IMG/VR virus record: IMGVR_UViG_3300033143_002635
Location: 1-41,035 of that record
Reading direction: 5' to 3' (one strand)
Length of the DNA: 41,035 nucleotides
DNA from: a virus
Positions 28,811 to 38,583 of this stretch are shown here, in pieces. Both the position numbers and the translations under genes were made by a program. The notes beneath the pieces are model-generated. The model did not search any database. It was not told the DNA's origin and worked only from the letters and a program-made list of their open reading frames with translations. Each line of letters opens with the position of its first letter. Position 1 is the stretch's first letter.

Positions 28811-29649
28811 ACTTGAGCTCCTTTAACTTGTGTGCTGTTGTTACCTGAAATCCAGGTTATAGCGTTACCGTTAGCATTTATTGATTTGCCACCAGTTCCG
28901 CCTGCAGATATTACATACAAGGAGTCATTCGATATACCTGGTAAGCCGGCTTCTCCCCAATAACCTCCTCGGTTGCCGTACTGTCCGCCCAATACATTAA
29001 GGTAACCGCCATTGCCAGGCGCAGTAACTGAACCGTTAGTAGCTATGGATACAGTGTATTGTGCATCTATAATCTCTGCACCAGCTAGTCCGCCGACTTG
29101 ACCCTGGCCGCCGCCACCGCCGCAGCCGGCATCGCCTGGCTCTTGTTTAACTGCACCACCGCCACCGCCGCCGCCAAAGATAGAACCCGCATTAGTAATA
29201 GTCATTGGTACCGTTGTATAAATTGCTGTTCCACCTGTAGAACCAGGTGTAGCCGAACCAGATGAACCGGTGGTAGTACGACCACCAACAGCACCAGCTC
29301 CATAAATTAATCCGTTATTAATTAATGTAATAGTACTACCAATTGGTAAACCGCTCGTATCAAACGATGGGTTAGTATACAATGTGCTATAGACCTGTAC
29401 ACCTGCATCAATTGTTACTACTACATCTACCGCACTTAATGGACTACCCAATGCAGTAAATAAATTAAAGTTAGCAACATTTGCAGAAATAGTTAATGGA
29501 ATCGATGAAACACTAGCCCATACTTCTTTCCATGAGCCAGCTTCTCTTACATGCACTGCTGAGCATTCTTTCCATACACCTGCTTCTTTTACATAAACAG
29601 TGTTTGGAGTTGTCCAAACACCTCCATTTTTTACTCTTAAATCTGCCAT
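28807..29649 (-). CDS. Glycine-rich phage adhesin, gp38-like
   Basis: The N-terminus has three related units with the pattern VxVKxxGxWK (NTVYVKEAGVWKEC, SAVHVREAGSWKEV), a phage tail-attachment motif. The C-terminal two thirds contain glycine-rich runs (NAGSIFGGGGGGGAVK, GDAGCGGGGGQGQVGG, LNVLGGQYGNRGGYWGEAGL) alternating with short hydrophobic strands. This is the arrangement of the polyglycine-II adhesins of T-even gp38 and related receptor-binding proteins. The protein should sit at the fibre tip and bind the host surface. It shares its N-terminus with the 31-residue peptide downstream. The Shine-Dalgarno is AAAGGAATAAGG. Confidence 0.8.
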   Translation of the reverse strand: MADLRVKNGGVWTTPNTVYVKEAGVWKECSAVHVREAGSWKEVWASVSSIPLTISANVANFNLFTALGSPLSAVDVVVTIDAGVQVYSTLYTNPSFDTSGLPIGSTITLINNGLIYGAGAVGGRTTTGSSGSATPGSTGGTAIYTTVPMTITNAGSIFGGGGGGGAVKQEPGDAGCGGGGGQGQVGGLAGAEIIDAQYTVSIATNGSVTAPGNGGYLNVLGGQYGNRGGYWGEAGLPGISNDSLYVISAGGTGGKSINANGNAITWISGNNSTQVKGAQV

Positions 29650-29660
29650 GCCTTATTCCT

Positions 29661-30167
29661 TTAATTGTTTAACTTTACTTGCTCGGGTTGAGCAATTGTA
29701 ATTAATTCTTGTTCTTTATTTAGCGTGTTTAACATTATACTCGACGCAATTTCATCAGGCAGGACTAAAATTTGTTCAAGAGTTGCGACAGATATTTGGC
29801 CGGTTCCTAATTTTTCTAATGCTGCTTTTTTACTATAGTACTGTATCCAATGTTCACACTCTGCAGATTCGAAACCGGCTTCCCAATATTCATCTGGTGT
29901 TGCGTCAATTAATTGTTTTCTCATTTCTAGAAAGTTCGCCAGGCGTCTTTCTGCGTAACCGTAAGTATTATTTAATAACGATTCTCCGATTATTATATTC
30001 CCAGTGCCAACACCGCGATCATCATGCTTAAATAATTCCGCTTCACTAACTCCTGCTGTTATTTCATTTAATAAATCAGCCGCTTTTGCTTCAGCGGCTG
30101 ATATATCATATATAGAATATAAAGTTCTAAAGAGTTCTTTATTAATATACATCTTTTCAAAAAGCAT
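29661..30167 (-). CDS. Hypothetical protein in the fibre operon, 168 aa
   Basis: A helical, slightly acidic protein starting MLFEKMYINKELFRTLYSIY. It includes EYWEAGFESAECEHWIQYYS and several short amphipathic helices. No motif is recognised. A ribosome-binding site (GGGGAA) precedes the ATG. Genes of this size beside adhesins are often fibre-assembly chaperones; that is only positional inference. Confidence 0.7.
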   Translation of the reverse strand: MLFEKMYINKELFRTLYSIYDISAAEAKAADLLNEITAGVSEAELFKHDDRGVGTGNIIIGESLLNNTYGYAERRLANFLEMRKQLIDATPDEYWEAGFESAECEHWIQYYSKKAALEKLGTGQISVATLEQILVLPDEIASSIMLNTLNKEQELITIAQPEQVKLNN

Positions 30168-30179
30168 TATAATTCCCCG

Positions 30180-31592
30180 TTATTCATATTGGAACCAAAC
30201 ATCACCATCGACGCCGCCTGTTGGCGCAGATAAAGAAACAGTTTTAGTACCGCCGCCCCACTTAGTGGAATCTGTAGCTGAAGTAGCTGTTGTAGCTGTT
30301 GTAGCCAATGTTGCTGTTGCTGAATTACCAGAACAAGCTGCTGACGTAGTTGCTGTCAATGAATTACCAGAACAAGCTGCTGACGTAGTTGCTGTTGCTG
30401 AATTACCAGAACAAGCTGCTGACGTAGTTGCTGTCAATGAATTACCATTCAACGCACCATAAAAAGTTGTAGCATAAGCTGCTTGGAACTTTGCACCTGC
30501 TGAACCTAAGTCATGTACGTTAGTGCCTTGTGGAAGTAAATCACCGTTAATGCTATCGCCAGTATTTGAAATAAACGCATCATCAACGTTTAAAGTGTTA
30601 CCGATGTACGATAAGTTTGTACCAGCACCAACTTGTGTTGGGCTCATGAATATACGCCATGCCGCATCAGCTGCATCATACACATATCCATAACCGAAGT
30701 AATATGCTAACTCTTGTTCAACAAAAATAGCATCTGATCCAGATGGTGCAATATCTGTATATGATACACCTTCAACCCAGCTACCCGGAGTCCAAGTAGG
30801 GTCGAGTTGAACGATATGATCATCAAGCCCAGTAAACACGCCTTCTGCTACTGCTGGGTGACTAATTGAAATACCGTAACGGACAACGCGATTTGCAGCA
30901 ATTTCAGTAACTGAATTCATTATAACTACCCAAGAACCTGATTGTACTTGAATTAAATCACCAGGAATAACTGCTGTACCTGACCACGTTGCTGTTGCAT
31001 TTACTAAATAACCTTCGCCTTCAACCATTGATGGTTCAGCTGATACTTCGTTAATTACGTTAACGAATGATACTGGAGCTTTCCAAGTAATACCGCCAAC
31101 TAATGAATCAACGTATGCTTTATTCACTAAGTGATTTGCATTAGCCGGAGCAGTTGCCCAGGCAATAGAGCCAGCTACGTCAATAGTTAAATCACTTGTA
31201 ACCGTGTCTGGAACATCACTTCGTGCGTATGAAGCACCTTCGATACCGTCTAATGTATCAGCATCAAGAAGCGTACCAGTGCCATCTACCGTTAATAACG
31301 CAGCTAAAATTTCAGCTGCTGATTGATCAGATGTTGCACTTGGCTCAATAAGAGCTAATGCTGCTTTTTCTGCATCTGTGTATGCATTTGTATTTGCATT
31401 TAATTCATACTGTGTTTTAACGTCAGCATCTGATAATGATTGACTTGCTACGATATCAATAACATTGTTACCGCTGTCTTTCATGTAGACTTTGCCGTCT
31501 GCTGTATTAAGAGCTAGTTCGCCTGGAACTAGATCCCCTGTTAGTGGAACCTTTGCTGCTTCTGAACTACTTTTTAAAATTATTTGTGACAT
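30180..31592 (-). CDS. Tail-fibre protein, paralogue B (470 aa)
   Basis: Virion fibre protein beginning MSQIILKSSSEAAKVPLTGD, the LKSSSxAxKxPLxGDLxxGELxxN attachment module found at the start of many phage fibres. Residues about 170-330 (WKAPVSFVNVINEVSAEPSM, IQVQSGSWVVIMNSVTEI, FVEQELAYYFGYGYVYDA) are nearly the same as in the neighbouring paralogue A. The C-terminus diverges: it has a TSAACSGNSATAT repeat encoded by 39-bp DNA repeats and ends GGVDGDVWFQYE. A GGAGG ribosome-binding site lies before the ATG. It follows paralogue A after three bases. Confidence 0.85.
   Translation of the reverse strand: MSQIILKSSSEAAKVPLTGDLVPGELALNTADGKVYMKDSGNNVIDIVASQSLSDADVKTQYELNANTNAYTDAEKAALALIEPSATSDQSAAEILAALLTVDGTGTLLDADTLDGIEGASYARSDVPDTVTSDLTIDVAGSIAWATAPANANHLVNKAYVDSLVGGITWKAPVSFVNVINEVSAEPSMVEGEGYLVNATATWSGTAVIPGDLIQVQSGSWVVIMNSVTEIAANRVVRYGISISHPAVAEGVFTGLDDHIVQLDPTWTPGSWVEGVSYTDIAPSGSDAIFVEQELAYYFGYGYVYDAADAAWRIFMSPTQVGAGTNLSYIGNTLNVDDAFISNTGDSINGDLLPQGTNVHDLGSAGAKFQAAYATTFYGALNGNSLTATTSAACSGNSATATTSAACSGNSLTATTSAACSGNSATATLATTATTATSATDSTKWGGGTKTVSLSAPTGGVDGDVWFQYE
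30322..30438 (-). repeat. Three tandem 39-bp repeats inside fibre paralogue B
   Basis: The unit starting GAATTACCAGAACAAGCTGC (plus strand) repeats at 30322, 30361 and 30400, with a fourth, broken start at 30439. Each unit keeps the frame and encodes the 13-residue SGNSxTATTSAAC unit. It is a site of likely copy-number change. Confidence 0.85.
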
Positions 31593-31595
31593 AAA

Positions 31596-33110
31596 TTATC
31601 CTCCTACCACAATTTCTATTATTGCTTCGCCTTCAGAATTTTCTAAAGCCTTACCAATCACTGTACCCATTAATGGGTTAGCTTCTGCGCGAGCTCCACC
31701 ATTGCCATTACTGACCATCATGTCACCTTTCTTAACGCTGCCGCTTACTTTACATGGAACTCGCCCACGCAATGCTATTGCAATACCGTCTGACTCTGCA
31801 TTCATTAAGAACGCTGGGTTTGTAGAAACAATACCTGCTACACGTGAAGTTGCATCATCGTTACAAGTTGTAACTTCAGCGTCGCCGCCAAATGCTACTA
31901 CCGTACCTGGAGCAATTTCTGCATCTGCTGAATAAATTTCTGCTAAATCCGCGTACTGTGCTGATGTACTTTCACCGTAGAATGTAGTTGCGTACATTGC
32001 TTGGAATACTGCACCTGCAGAACCAATGTCATGTACGTTAGTACCTTGTGGAAGTAAATCACCGTTAATGTTGTCACCGGTATTTTTAAGATAGCTGTCA
32101 TCAACATTTAATGTGTTGCCTACATAAGATAAACCAGTACCAGCGCCAACTTGAGTTGGGCTCATGAATATACGCCATGATGCATCACCTGCATCATATA
32201 CATAACCATAACCGAAGTAGTATGCTAACTCTTGTTCAACAAAAATAGCGTCAGACCCAGTTGGTGTAATATCGTCATATGAAGTGCCTTCAACCCAGCT
32301 ACCCGGAGTCCATGATGGATCAAGCTGAACAATATGATTATCTTTACCAGTAAACACGCCTTCTGCTACTGCTGGGTGACTAATTGAAATACCATAACGA
32401 ACTACTCGATTAGCTGCAATTTCTGTTACTGAATTCATTATAACTACCCAAGAACCTGATTGTACTTGAATAAGATCACCAGGGATAACCGCAGTGCCAG
32501 ACCATGTTGCTGTTGCATTTACTAAGTAACCTTCACCTTCAACCATTGATGGTTCAGCTGCTACTTCATCAATTACGTTAACAAACGAAACTGGTGCTTT
32601 CCAAGTGATACCACCTACCAATGAATCAACGTATGCTTTGTTCACTAATTGATTTGCACTAGCCGGAGCAGTTGCCCAAGCAATAGAACCAGCTGCATCG
32701 ATTGTTAAATCACTTGTAACTGTATCTGGAACATCACTGCGTACCAATGAAGATAGGTGGACAGTATCTAATGTATCAGCATCCAATGTTGAACCTGAAC
32801 CATCTACAGTTAACAATGCAGCTAAAATTTCAGCCGCTGATTGATCAGATGTAGCACTTGGCTCAATAAGAGCTAATGCTGCTTTTTCTGAATCTGTAAA
32901 TGCATTTGTTTCTGCATTGTTTTCGTATGCTGCTTTAATATCAGCATCTGATAACGCTTGACTTGCTACGATATCAACTACCGTACCACCTGCGTTTTTG
33001 ATGTAGATCTTTTCATCTGTTGTGTTTACTGCTAATTCGCCTGCAACTAAATCACCTTCGAGAGGTATTTTTGCCGCAATTGAACTACTTTTTAAAACTA
33101 TTGTAGCCAT
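31596..33110 (-). CDS. Tail-fibre protein, paralogue A (504 aa)
   Basis: Shares the attachment module (MATIVLKSSSIAAKIPLEGD) and the middle domain with paralogue B. The C-terminal 130 residues carry the module YADLAEIYSADAEIAPGTVV, VAGIVSTNPAFLMNAESDGI, ALRGRVPCKVSGSVKKGDMM and a GTVIGKALENSEGEA end. I recall this module at the ends of structural proteins in many marine T4-like phages. It ends EIVVGG. The gene is preceded by a 128-base gap with repeats and a hairpin after the giant fibre gene. Confidence 0.87.
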   Translation of the reverse strand: MATIVLKSSSIAAKIPLEGDLVAGELAVNTTDEKIYIKNAGGTVVDIVASQALSDADIKAAYENNAETNAFTDSEKAALALIEPSATSDQSAAEILAALLTVDGSGSTLDADTLDTVHLSSLVRSDVPDTVTSDLTIDAAGSIAWATAPASANQLVNKAYVDSLVGGITWKAPVSFVNVIDEVAAEPSMVEGEGYLVNATATWSGTAVIPGDLIQVQSGSWVVIMNSVTEIAANRVVRYGISISHPAVAEGVFTGKDNHIVQLDPSWTPGSWVEGTSYDDITPTGSDAIFVEQELAYYFGYGYVYDAGDASWRIFMSPTQVGAGTGLSYVGNTLNVDDSYLKNTGDNINGDLLPQGTNVHDIGSAGAVFQAMYATTFYGESTSAQYADLAEIYSADAEIAPGTVVAFGGDAEVTTCNDDATSRVAGIVSTNPAFLMNAESDGIAIALRGRVPCKVSGSVKKGDMMVSNGNGGARAEANPLMGTVIGKALENSEGEAIIEIVVGG

Positions 33111-33139
33111 TTTAAATTTCCTTTTTGTAATAGGTCAAG

Positions 33140-33211
33140 TTATATTTCTATAACGCCTTGTGGGTCAGGATGACTTGCGTCAACGCCCGGTGGGTCAGGA
33201 TAGAGTAGCAT
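33140..33211 (-). other. Possible 23-codon mini-ORF after the giant fibre gene
   Basis: An ATG at 33211 opens MLLYPDPPGVDASHPDPQGV and ends IEI at a TAA, in the same frame as the fibre gene but after two stops. The repeated PDPxGV is encoded by two 20-bp direct repeats. The ribosome site is weak. It may be a remnant of a longer fibre C-terminus or a translated peptide. Confidence 0.3.
33152..33201. repeat. Two 20-bp direct repeats in the gap after the giant fibre
   Basis: AACGCCTTGTGGGTCAGGAT (33152-33171) and AACGCCCGGTGGGTCAGGAT (33182-33201) match at 18 of 20 bases. A 12-bp hairpin (33199-33224, with one G-U pair on the minus transcript and no U-run) follows. No terminator is present in the classical sense. 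Confidence 0.75.
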
Positions 33212-33238
33212 TTGCTACCCTATCGCCCGGTTTCTTAC

Positions 33239-36200
33239 TTAGTACGTACCGCCAGTAATATCTGTATCTGGATCAATTGGTGCTTCAATTGGCGCTGGTG
33301 TTAAACCATCGCTTTCGAAGAACTTAATTGTACCTGCATCATTCTTAATTAACACGCCACCTAAATCAATAGTTGTGCCTGCTAAGTATAAGTCTCTGAA
33401 GCGGTTGCTTGCAGAACCTAAATCGTAAGTTTCAGTAACAGTTGGTAAGATGTGTCCAGTTAATTCTAAGCCAAGTACTGTAGCTTCAAGTGAGTTACCT
33501 GTTCCTGAATCAATACCAACAATTGTAGTAGTTGTTGTTAATTCACGTACTTCAATTACGTCGCCTGTTGCTGGAGCACCAGTAAACGTTAAAGTAGTAC
33601 CACTTACCGCGTAAGCAGTAGTTGGAGTTTGAACAACACCGTTTAAGCTAACAATACATGAAGCAGTTGTTTGTGAACTTGCTAATGTAAATACTGTTTG
33701 TACATCATTACCTGCAAATGTTTCGCTTGCAATAACTGTAAACTCAGTACCAAATGTCTGCCATTGCGTACCATCGTAGTACTCATATTGGTTAACATTT
33801 GTGTTATAACGCATCATACCCGCTACACCAATTGCTGGACGTTCTAGTGTTGTACCACTTGAGAACTTAACTGATGAAGTGTCGCCAACTAAGAACTTAA
33901 TACCTGTTACTGGAGCTGTTATTGCAACACCTACAGAGTTAGTGCCTGCGTCTACACCAAACAATCCTTCGTCTGTTGTACCTTCAACACGGAAGTCATA
34001 ATCTGCGCCGTTGTCGTTAATAACAATTTCAGTACCACTGTTGCCTTCGATGCCGCTACCGCCAATAGTAATATTGTCGATAAATGCTGCGCCAACTACT
34101 GTTAATGTACCAGTTAAGTTAGTATCAACTAATGTTGTAATACCATCTACGTTTAATGTACTATCAAAGTCAACTGCGCCTGTTGCGTGAGCTGTTGTCA
34201 TTGTAGTTAAACCAGTTACACCTAATGTGCTACTCAATGTAGCTGCGCCAGTTACACCTAATGTAGTTGAAACAACCGCACTATTTAATGTAGCTAAACC
34301 ACTTGATGCAATAGTTGTTACTTGTGTATTACCAGTTACGCCTAATGTACCAGTTAAAGTACTGTTACCAGTTACTGCTAAAGTAGTGTTAGCAATTAAG
34401 CCAGCACCTGCTGTTAATGTACCAGTTGTTTGTACGTTATCAGGTAAACCAATTGTTAATGTATCAGTTGCTGTTACTGCAACCTCAACTTCAAGTAATG
34501 TACCGTTAATGGTCATTGTGTCGCCACCTGATATAGCCAATGTAGTCGTACCATCTGTTATATCAAAACCACTTGCTGCAACACTATCAACATAGTCTTT
34601 AGTTGCTGCGTCTTGTGGGTTTGTTGGATCTAATAAGTTAATCCATTTGTTTGCACCTGCATCCAATGTGCTAGTTGCATCAACTGTAATATCACCTACT
34701 GTTAACAAACCATTTAAGTCTGTTGTACCAGCGATAGTAGCTGTTCCTGCAACTACTGTATTACCAGTTGCTGAATCAACGCTGAACTTAGTTGTTGTAC
34801 CATCTGTGATAGTAAACGTTTCAAGTCCGCCTGTTGTGCTACCAACTAATGACATATTAGCTTGGAATGTTGCATCACCAGTTATACCAACAGTGCCACC
34901 GATTGTAACGTTGCCAGTTGTATCTAATGTAGCTGCATCAATATTGCCTGCACCCATGTCGCCTGTGAACGTTGAAATACCAGTTACACTTAATGTACCT
35001 GCTGTTGCTACGTTACCAGTTGTATCTGCTACTGTAAACGCATTTGTGTCTACTGCAATACCACCGTTTAAGTCTGCAAGACCTGACGTTGTTAATGATG
35101 TCATCTGTGTTGCTGCAAGAACGTCTAAAGTTGAACTTAAAGTAGTTGCACCAGTTACACCTAATGTATCAGTGATTGTGATGTCATCTGGTAAGCCAAT
35201 TGTTAATGAATCAACACCAGTTGCAACGTTAACTTCATTTAAAGTACCGCTTACTGTTAATGTGTCGCCACCTGATACAATACTTGGGTTACTACCGTCT
35301 GTAATTGTCCAACCATCGCCTGCTACGCTATCAACGTATGCTTTATTAGCTAAATGCTCGTCTAATGTTGGAGCCGTTACCCATTTAATCTCACCTAGTG
35401 CTGTAACAGTGTAAACACCGTCCATTGTATCACCAGTATCAAGTAATCTGCTATCTAAGTTAGTTTGTAAACCATCTACGTTAGCAATGATGTGTGCGTG
35501 ACTGTCATCAACGATAGCAACCGTTAATGTACCGTTACCTAAGTCTGTTAATGTTACAGAACCTGTAGCATCACCACTTAATGTAATAATTGGATCTGGT
35601 AAGTTAGTTAAATTAGTGTAGTCATTGTAGTAAGTACCTTCTTGACCGTCTAATAAATCTGCATCTAAACCTGAACCTGCACCTTCAACAACGTTAAATG
35701 TTGTACCATCTAATGTTAATTGATTGCCTGGTAAGTAAGCTGGTAAGCCCTGGAACTGTGTGAAGTTCAATGGATCTGTATCAATTACTGCAAGTGCTGG
35801 ATCGCCGCCGCCTGTTAAGCCAACGCCTGTTAATGCCCAACCACTTTTAACGTTTTGTGTACCTTCATCAATGAATGTAAATGTACCTTCTTTAACTTCG
35901 CCTGATGGGTTGCCATCATAATCTGTTGCACGAGTTAATACAAACGGTACACCAACTGTACCTTCTGTAGTACATTTGTAAATACCGTTATCTGCACCTG
36001 CTACTTGATCTTTAACTAATACACGATCGTCAAGTACAATAGTAACACCATCTACAACTAATACGCCAACTGCGTCAGCTGTTAATAGTTTACCAACACC
36101 TGGGCCAGCTGATGCTGTTACTGCTGGAAGGACGCCATCTGTTGCTGCATCACATGAATCTTTAACTAATAGACCAGCTTGTGCCGCATCTAATTGATCT

Positions 36201-38554
36201 TTTGTTACAACGTCTTGTGGGTTAACACCGTTAGCTACGTTAGTGATAACGTTACCGCCCATATCAATTGTTGATGCTGCATCAAATGTAACATCTGTCA
36301 TTGTAGTAGCGCCGTTTAAGTCTGTTGTACCTGTTACAGAAGCCGAAGCAAGTGTAGCAAGACCAACTGTACTTAATGTACCGGCAATTGCAACGTTAGT
36401 TGCTAAGCCGTATGTAATTGCATCTGCTACCGAAGTATCAACTGTAATTTCATCTGCTGTACCATTAACATTAATAGTATCGCCGCCTTGGATAGTAAAT
36501 GGTGTAACACCATCTGTCCACGTGAAGTTAAGTTGAGCTGTTTCTGCATCAATGTAAGCTTTAGTAGCTGCATCTTGTGGGTTGGTTGGATCTGCAACAT
36601 TTGTAATTGCATTTGCGCCAACGTTGATAGTTGCTAATGCATCAAACGTTAAATCATTCATTGAAACTAAACCATTGAAATCCGATGTGCCGTTTGCAAT
36701 TAATGTACCTGTTAATACTGTATTACCAGTTGTATCTGCTACTGTGAACACGCCATCAACATCAATGCCGCCATCTAAACTAGCTAAGCCTGAAGTGTTT
36801 AGAACACCTAAAGTAGTTGTGCCCGTTACACCAAGTGTACCAGTAATTGAAGCTGCATTTGAAACTGTTAAGTTGTTTGAAATAGTAACATCATTTGGTA
36901 AACCAATTGTCATTGTGTCTACTGCTGATACTGCAACATCAACTTCATTTGCTGTACCTTGTAGTGTTAATATATCACCACCTGATATAACTTGAGTTGT
37001 TGTGCCATCATCTAATGTCCAACCAGTTGATGAAATAGTATCAACATACGCTTTAGTTGCTGCGTCTTGGTTAGCTGATGGTTCTGCTAAGTTTGTTAAT
37101 TTGTTTGCACCTGCATCAAAAGTACTTGCTGCATCTAACGTAATGTCAGTTGCTGTAATTGCACCGTTAAAATCTGCTGCGCCTGTTACTGTTAAAGTTC
37201 CGCCTACTGCTGTGTTACCACTTGCAGCGATAACATCAAATGCTGTACCAACTTCAAAAGTTGTGCCGTCAAATGTTAAGTTTGCATCACCTTCTAAACT
37301 ACCGTCTACGCCAGCAATAACAAGTTGGTTATCAGTTAAGTCTGAGATTGTAGCTGAAGCTAAAGTTGATTCACCTGTTACGTCTAATGTACCGCCAATT
37401 GCTGTTGTTCCTGCAATTACCGTGTTACCATTTGTCGAATCAACACTGAATACTGTAAGTGAAACACCATCTGTGATGCTAAACACTTCGCCAGTACCAC
37501 CAGCTAATGTTACATCGTCGTTAAATTCTGAAGTACCAGTTACTGTTAAGTTCGAACCAATTAAAGCTGAACCAGTTGTATCTAATGTAGTTGCGTCAAT
37601 GTTACCAGCTGTCATAGTACCTGTAAATGATGAAGTACCAGTTACACCTAAGTTACCAGTTGTTGTTACGTTACCAGTTAAATCAGCTACAATAAATGCG
37701 CCGTCTACGTCGATACCGCCGTCTAAGCTTGCAACACCAAGTACGTTAATAGCGCCTGAAGCGTCCATTGTTGTAATAGTTGTGTTACCAGTTACACCAA
37801 GTGTACCACCAACAGATGCGTTTGCTGTAATACTAGCTGATGCTAGTGTAGCAAGACCTGATGTGCCTAATGTTGTTAAAGATGTGTCGCCAGTTACGCC
37901 TAACGTACCACCTACTGTAGCATTGTTAGTTACTTGAGCACTATCTAAAGTAGCTAAGCCACTTGTTGATACAGTAGTTAATGTTGTGTTATCAGTTACA
38001 CCAAGTGTACCACCAACAGTTACGTTACCAGTTGTGTCAAGTGTAGCTGAATCAATATCACCTGCTGTTACTACACCAGTAAATCCTGAAGTACCAGTAA
38101 CAAGCAAGTTGCCCGATAATGATAAATCTGTCATTGCTACTGCTGCGTCAGCTGTTAAGCTGTTTACATGCATATCAGCGTAACCCGAAACTGTTACTGT
38201 CGTGTTTGATTCATCTTCATCTACAAATGCTGCAATAAATTCATCGGCACTTTCGTCCCAAACAAATGCAACGTTTGTATCTGTACCACGTTCGCCAATG
38301 AAACCTACGTCCACTGCCGGTGCGGCTGTTTGTTGTGATGCCAATACTAAGATTGGATCTTCAACAGTTGTGTTTGTTGTGCTAATGGTAGTTGTTGTAC
38401 CATTAACTATCAAATCACCTGTTACTGTCAGACTCGAATCATATGTTAAATTCGCTTCTAACTTACCAGAGGTTACTGAGTTATCTACTAACTTCGATGA
38501 ACCTACGATTGTAGCGTCAGTGATCTGATTATTTTTAATTCTAGTTATAGCCAT
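33239..38554 (-). CDS. Giant repetitive tail-fibre protein (1,771 aa)
   Basis: A very long modular fibre. The N-terminus (AITRIKNNQITDATIVGSSK and TVEDPILVLASQQT) is an attachment module. Most of the length is a beta-helical type repeat built from GTLGVTGNTTLTT, SGLATLDSA, TTGNVTVGG units with Asn, Gly and Thr, interrupted by WTLDDGTTTQVISGGDILTL-type modules (at least five copies) that each include NPQDAATKAYVD. Near the C-terminus is a shared module (SLNGVVQTPTTAYAVSGTTL), then ETYDLGSASNRFRDLYLAGT and the tail PIDPDTDITGGTY. A perfect late promoter and an AGGAGC site precede the ATG. It probably forms a long trimeric fibre. Confidence 0.88.
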   Translation of the reverse strand: MAITRIKNNQITDATIVGSSKLVDNSVTSGKLEANLTYDSSLTVTGDLIVNGTTTTISTTNTTVEDPILVLASQQTAAPAVDVGFIGERGTDTNVAFVWDESADEFIAAFVDEDESNTTVTVSGYADMHVNSLTADAAVAMTDLSLSGNLLVTGTSGFTGVVTAGDIDSATLDTTGNVTVGGTLGVTDNTTLTTVSTSGLATLDSAQVTNNATVGGTLGVTGDTSLTTLGTSGLATLASASITANASVGGTLGVTGNTTITTMDASGAINVLGVASLDGGIDVDGAFIVADLTGNVTTTGNLGVTGTSSFTGTMTAGNIDATTLDTTGSALIGSNLTVTGTSEFNDDVTLAGGTGEVFSITDGVSLTVFSVDSTNGNTVIAGTTAIGGTLDVTGESTLASATISDLTDNQLVIAGVDGSLEGDANLTFDGTTFEVGTAFDVIAASGNTAVGGTLTVTGAADFNGAITATDITLDAASTFDAGANKLTNLAEPSANQDAATKAYVDTISSTGWTLDDGTTTQVISGGDILTLQGTANEVDVAVSAVDTMTIGLPNDVTISNNLTVSNAASITGTLGVTGTTTLGVLNTSGLASLDGGIDVDGVFTVADTTGNTVLTGTLIANGTSDFNGLVSMNDLTFDALATINVGANAITNVADPTNPQDAATKAYIDAETAQLNFTWTDGVTPFTIQGGDTINVNGTADEITVDTSVADAITYGLATNVAIAGTLSTVGLATLASASVTGTTDLNGATTMTDVTFDAASTIDMGGNVITNVANGVNPQDVVTKDQLDAAQAGLLVKDSCDAATDGVLPAVTASAGPGVGKLLTADAVGVLVVDGVTIVLDDRVLVKDQVAGADNGIYKCTTEGTVGVPFVLTRATDYDGNPSGEVKEGTFTFIDEGTQNVKSGWALTGVGLTGGGDPALAVIDTDPLNFTQFQGLPAYLPGNQLTLDGTTFNVVEGAGSGLDADLLDGQEGTYYNDYTNLTNLPDPIITLSGDATGSVTLTDLGNGTLTVAIVDDSHAHIIANVDGLQTNLDSRLLDTGDTMDGVYTVTALGEIKWVTAPTLDEHLANKAYVDSVAGDGWTITDGSNPSIVSGGDTLTVSGTLNEVNVATGVDSLTIGLPDDITITDTLGVTGATTLSSTLDVLAATQMTSLTTSGLADLNGGIAVDTNAFTVADTTGNVATAGTLSVTGISTFTGDMGAGNIDAATLDTTGNVTIGGTVGITGDATFQANMSLVGSTTGGLETFTITDGTTTKFSVDSATGNTVVAGTATIAGTTDLNGLLTVGDITVDATSTLDAGANKWINLLDPTNPQDAATKDYVDSVAASGFDITDGTTTLAISGGDTMTINGTLLEVEVAVTATDTLTIGLPDNVQTTGTLTAGAGLIANTTLAVTGNSTLTGTLGVTGNTQVTTIASSGLATLNSAVVSTTLGVTGAATLSSTLGVTGLTTMTTAHATGAVDFDSTLNVDGITTLVDTNLTGTLTVVGAAFIDNITIGGSGIEGNSGTEIVINDNGADYDFRVEGTTDEGLFGVDAGTNSVGVAITAPVTGIKFLVGDTSSVKFSSGTTLERPAIGVAGMMRYNTNVNQYEYYDGTQWQTFGTEFTVIASETFAGNDVQTVFTLASSQTTASCIVSLNGVVQTPTTAYAVSGTTLTFTGAPATGDVIEVRELTTTTTIVGIDSGTGNSLEATVLGLELTGHILPTVTETYDLGSASNRFRDLYLAGTTIDLGGVLIKNDAGTIKFFESDGLTPAPIEAPIDPDTDITGGTY

Positions 38555-38583
38555 GTTTAAGAGCTCCTATATTGCGCTAAACG

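Noticed and set aside
34227-37937. Several long plus-strand frames opposite the giant fibre gene.
   Set aside because: They are Val/Thr/Pro/Ser repeats produced by reading the reverse of the fibre repeats; there is no ribosome site, and the minus-strand fibre explains the region.
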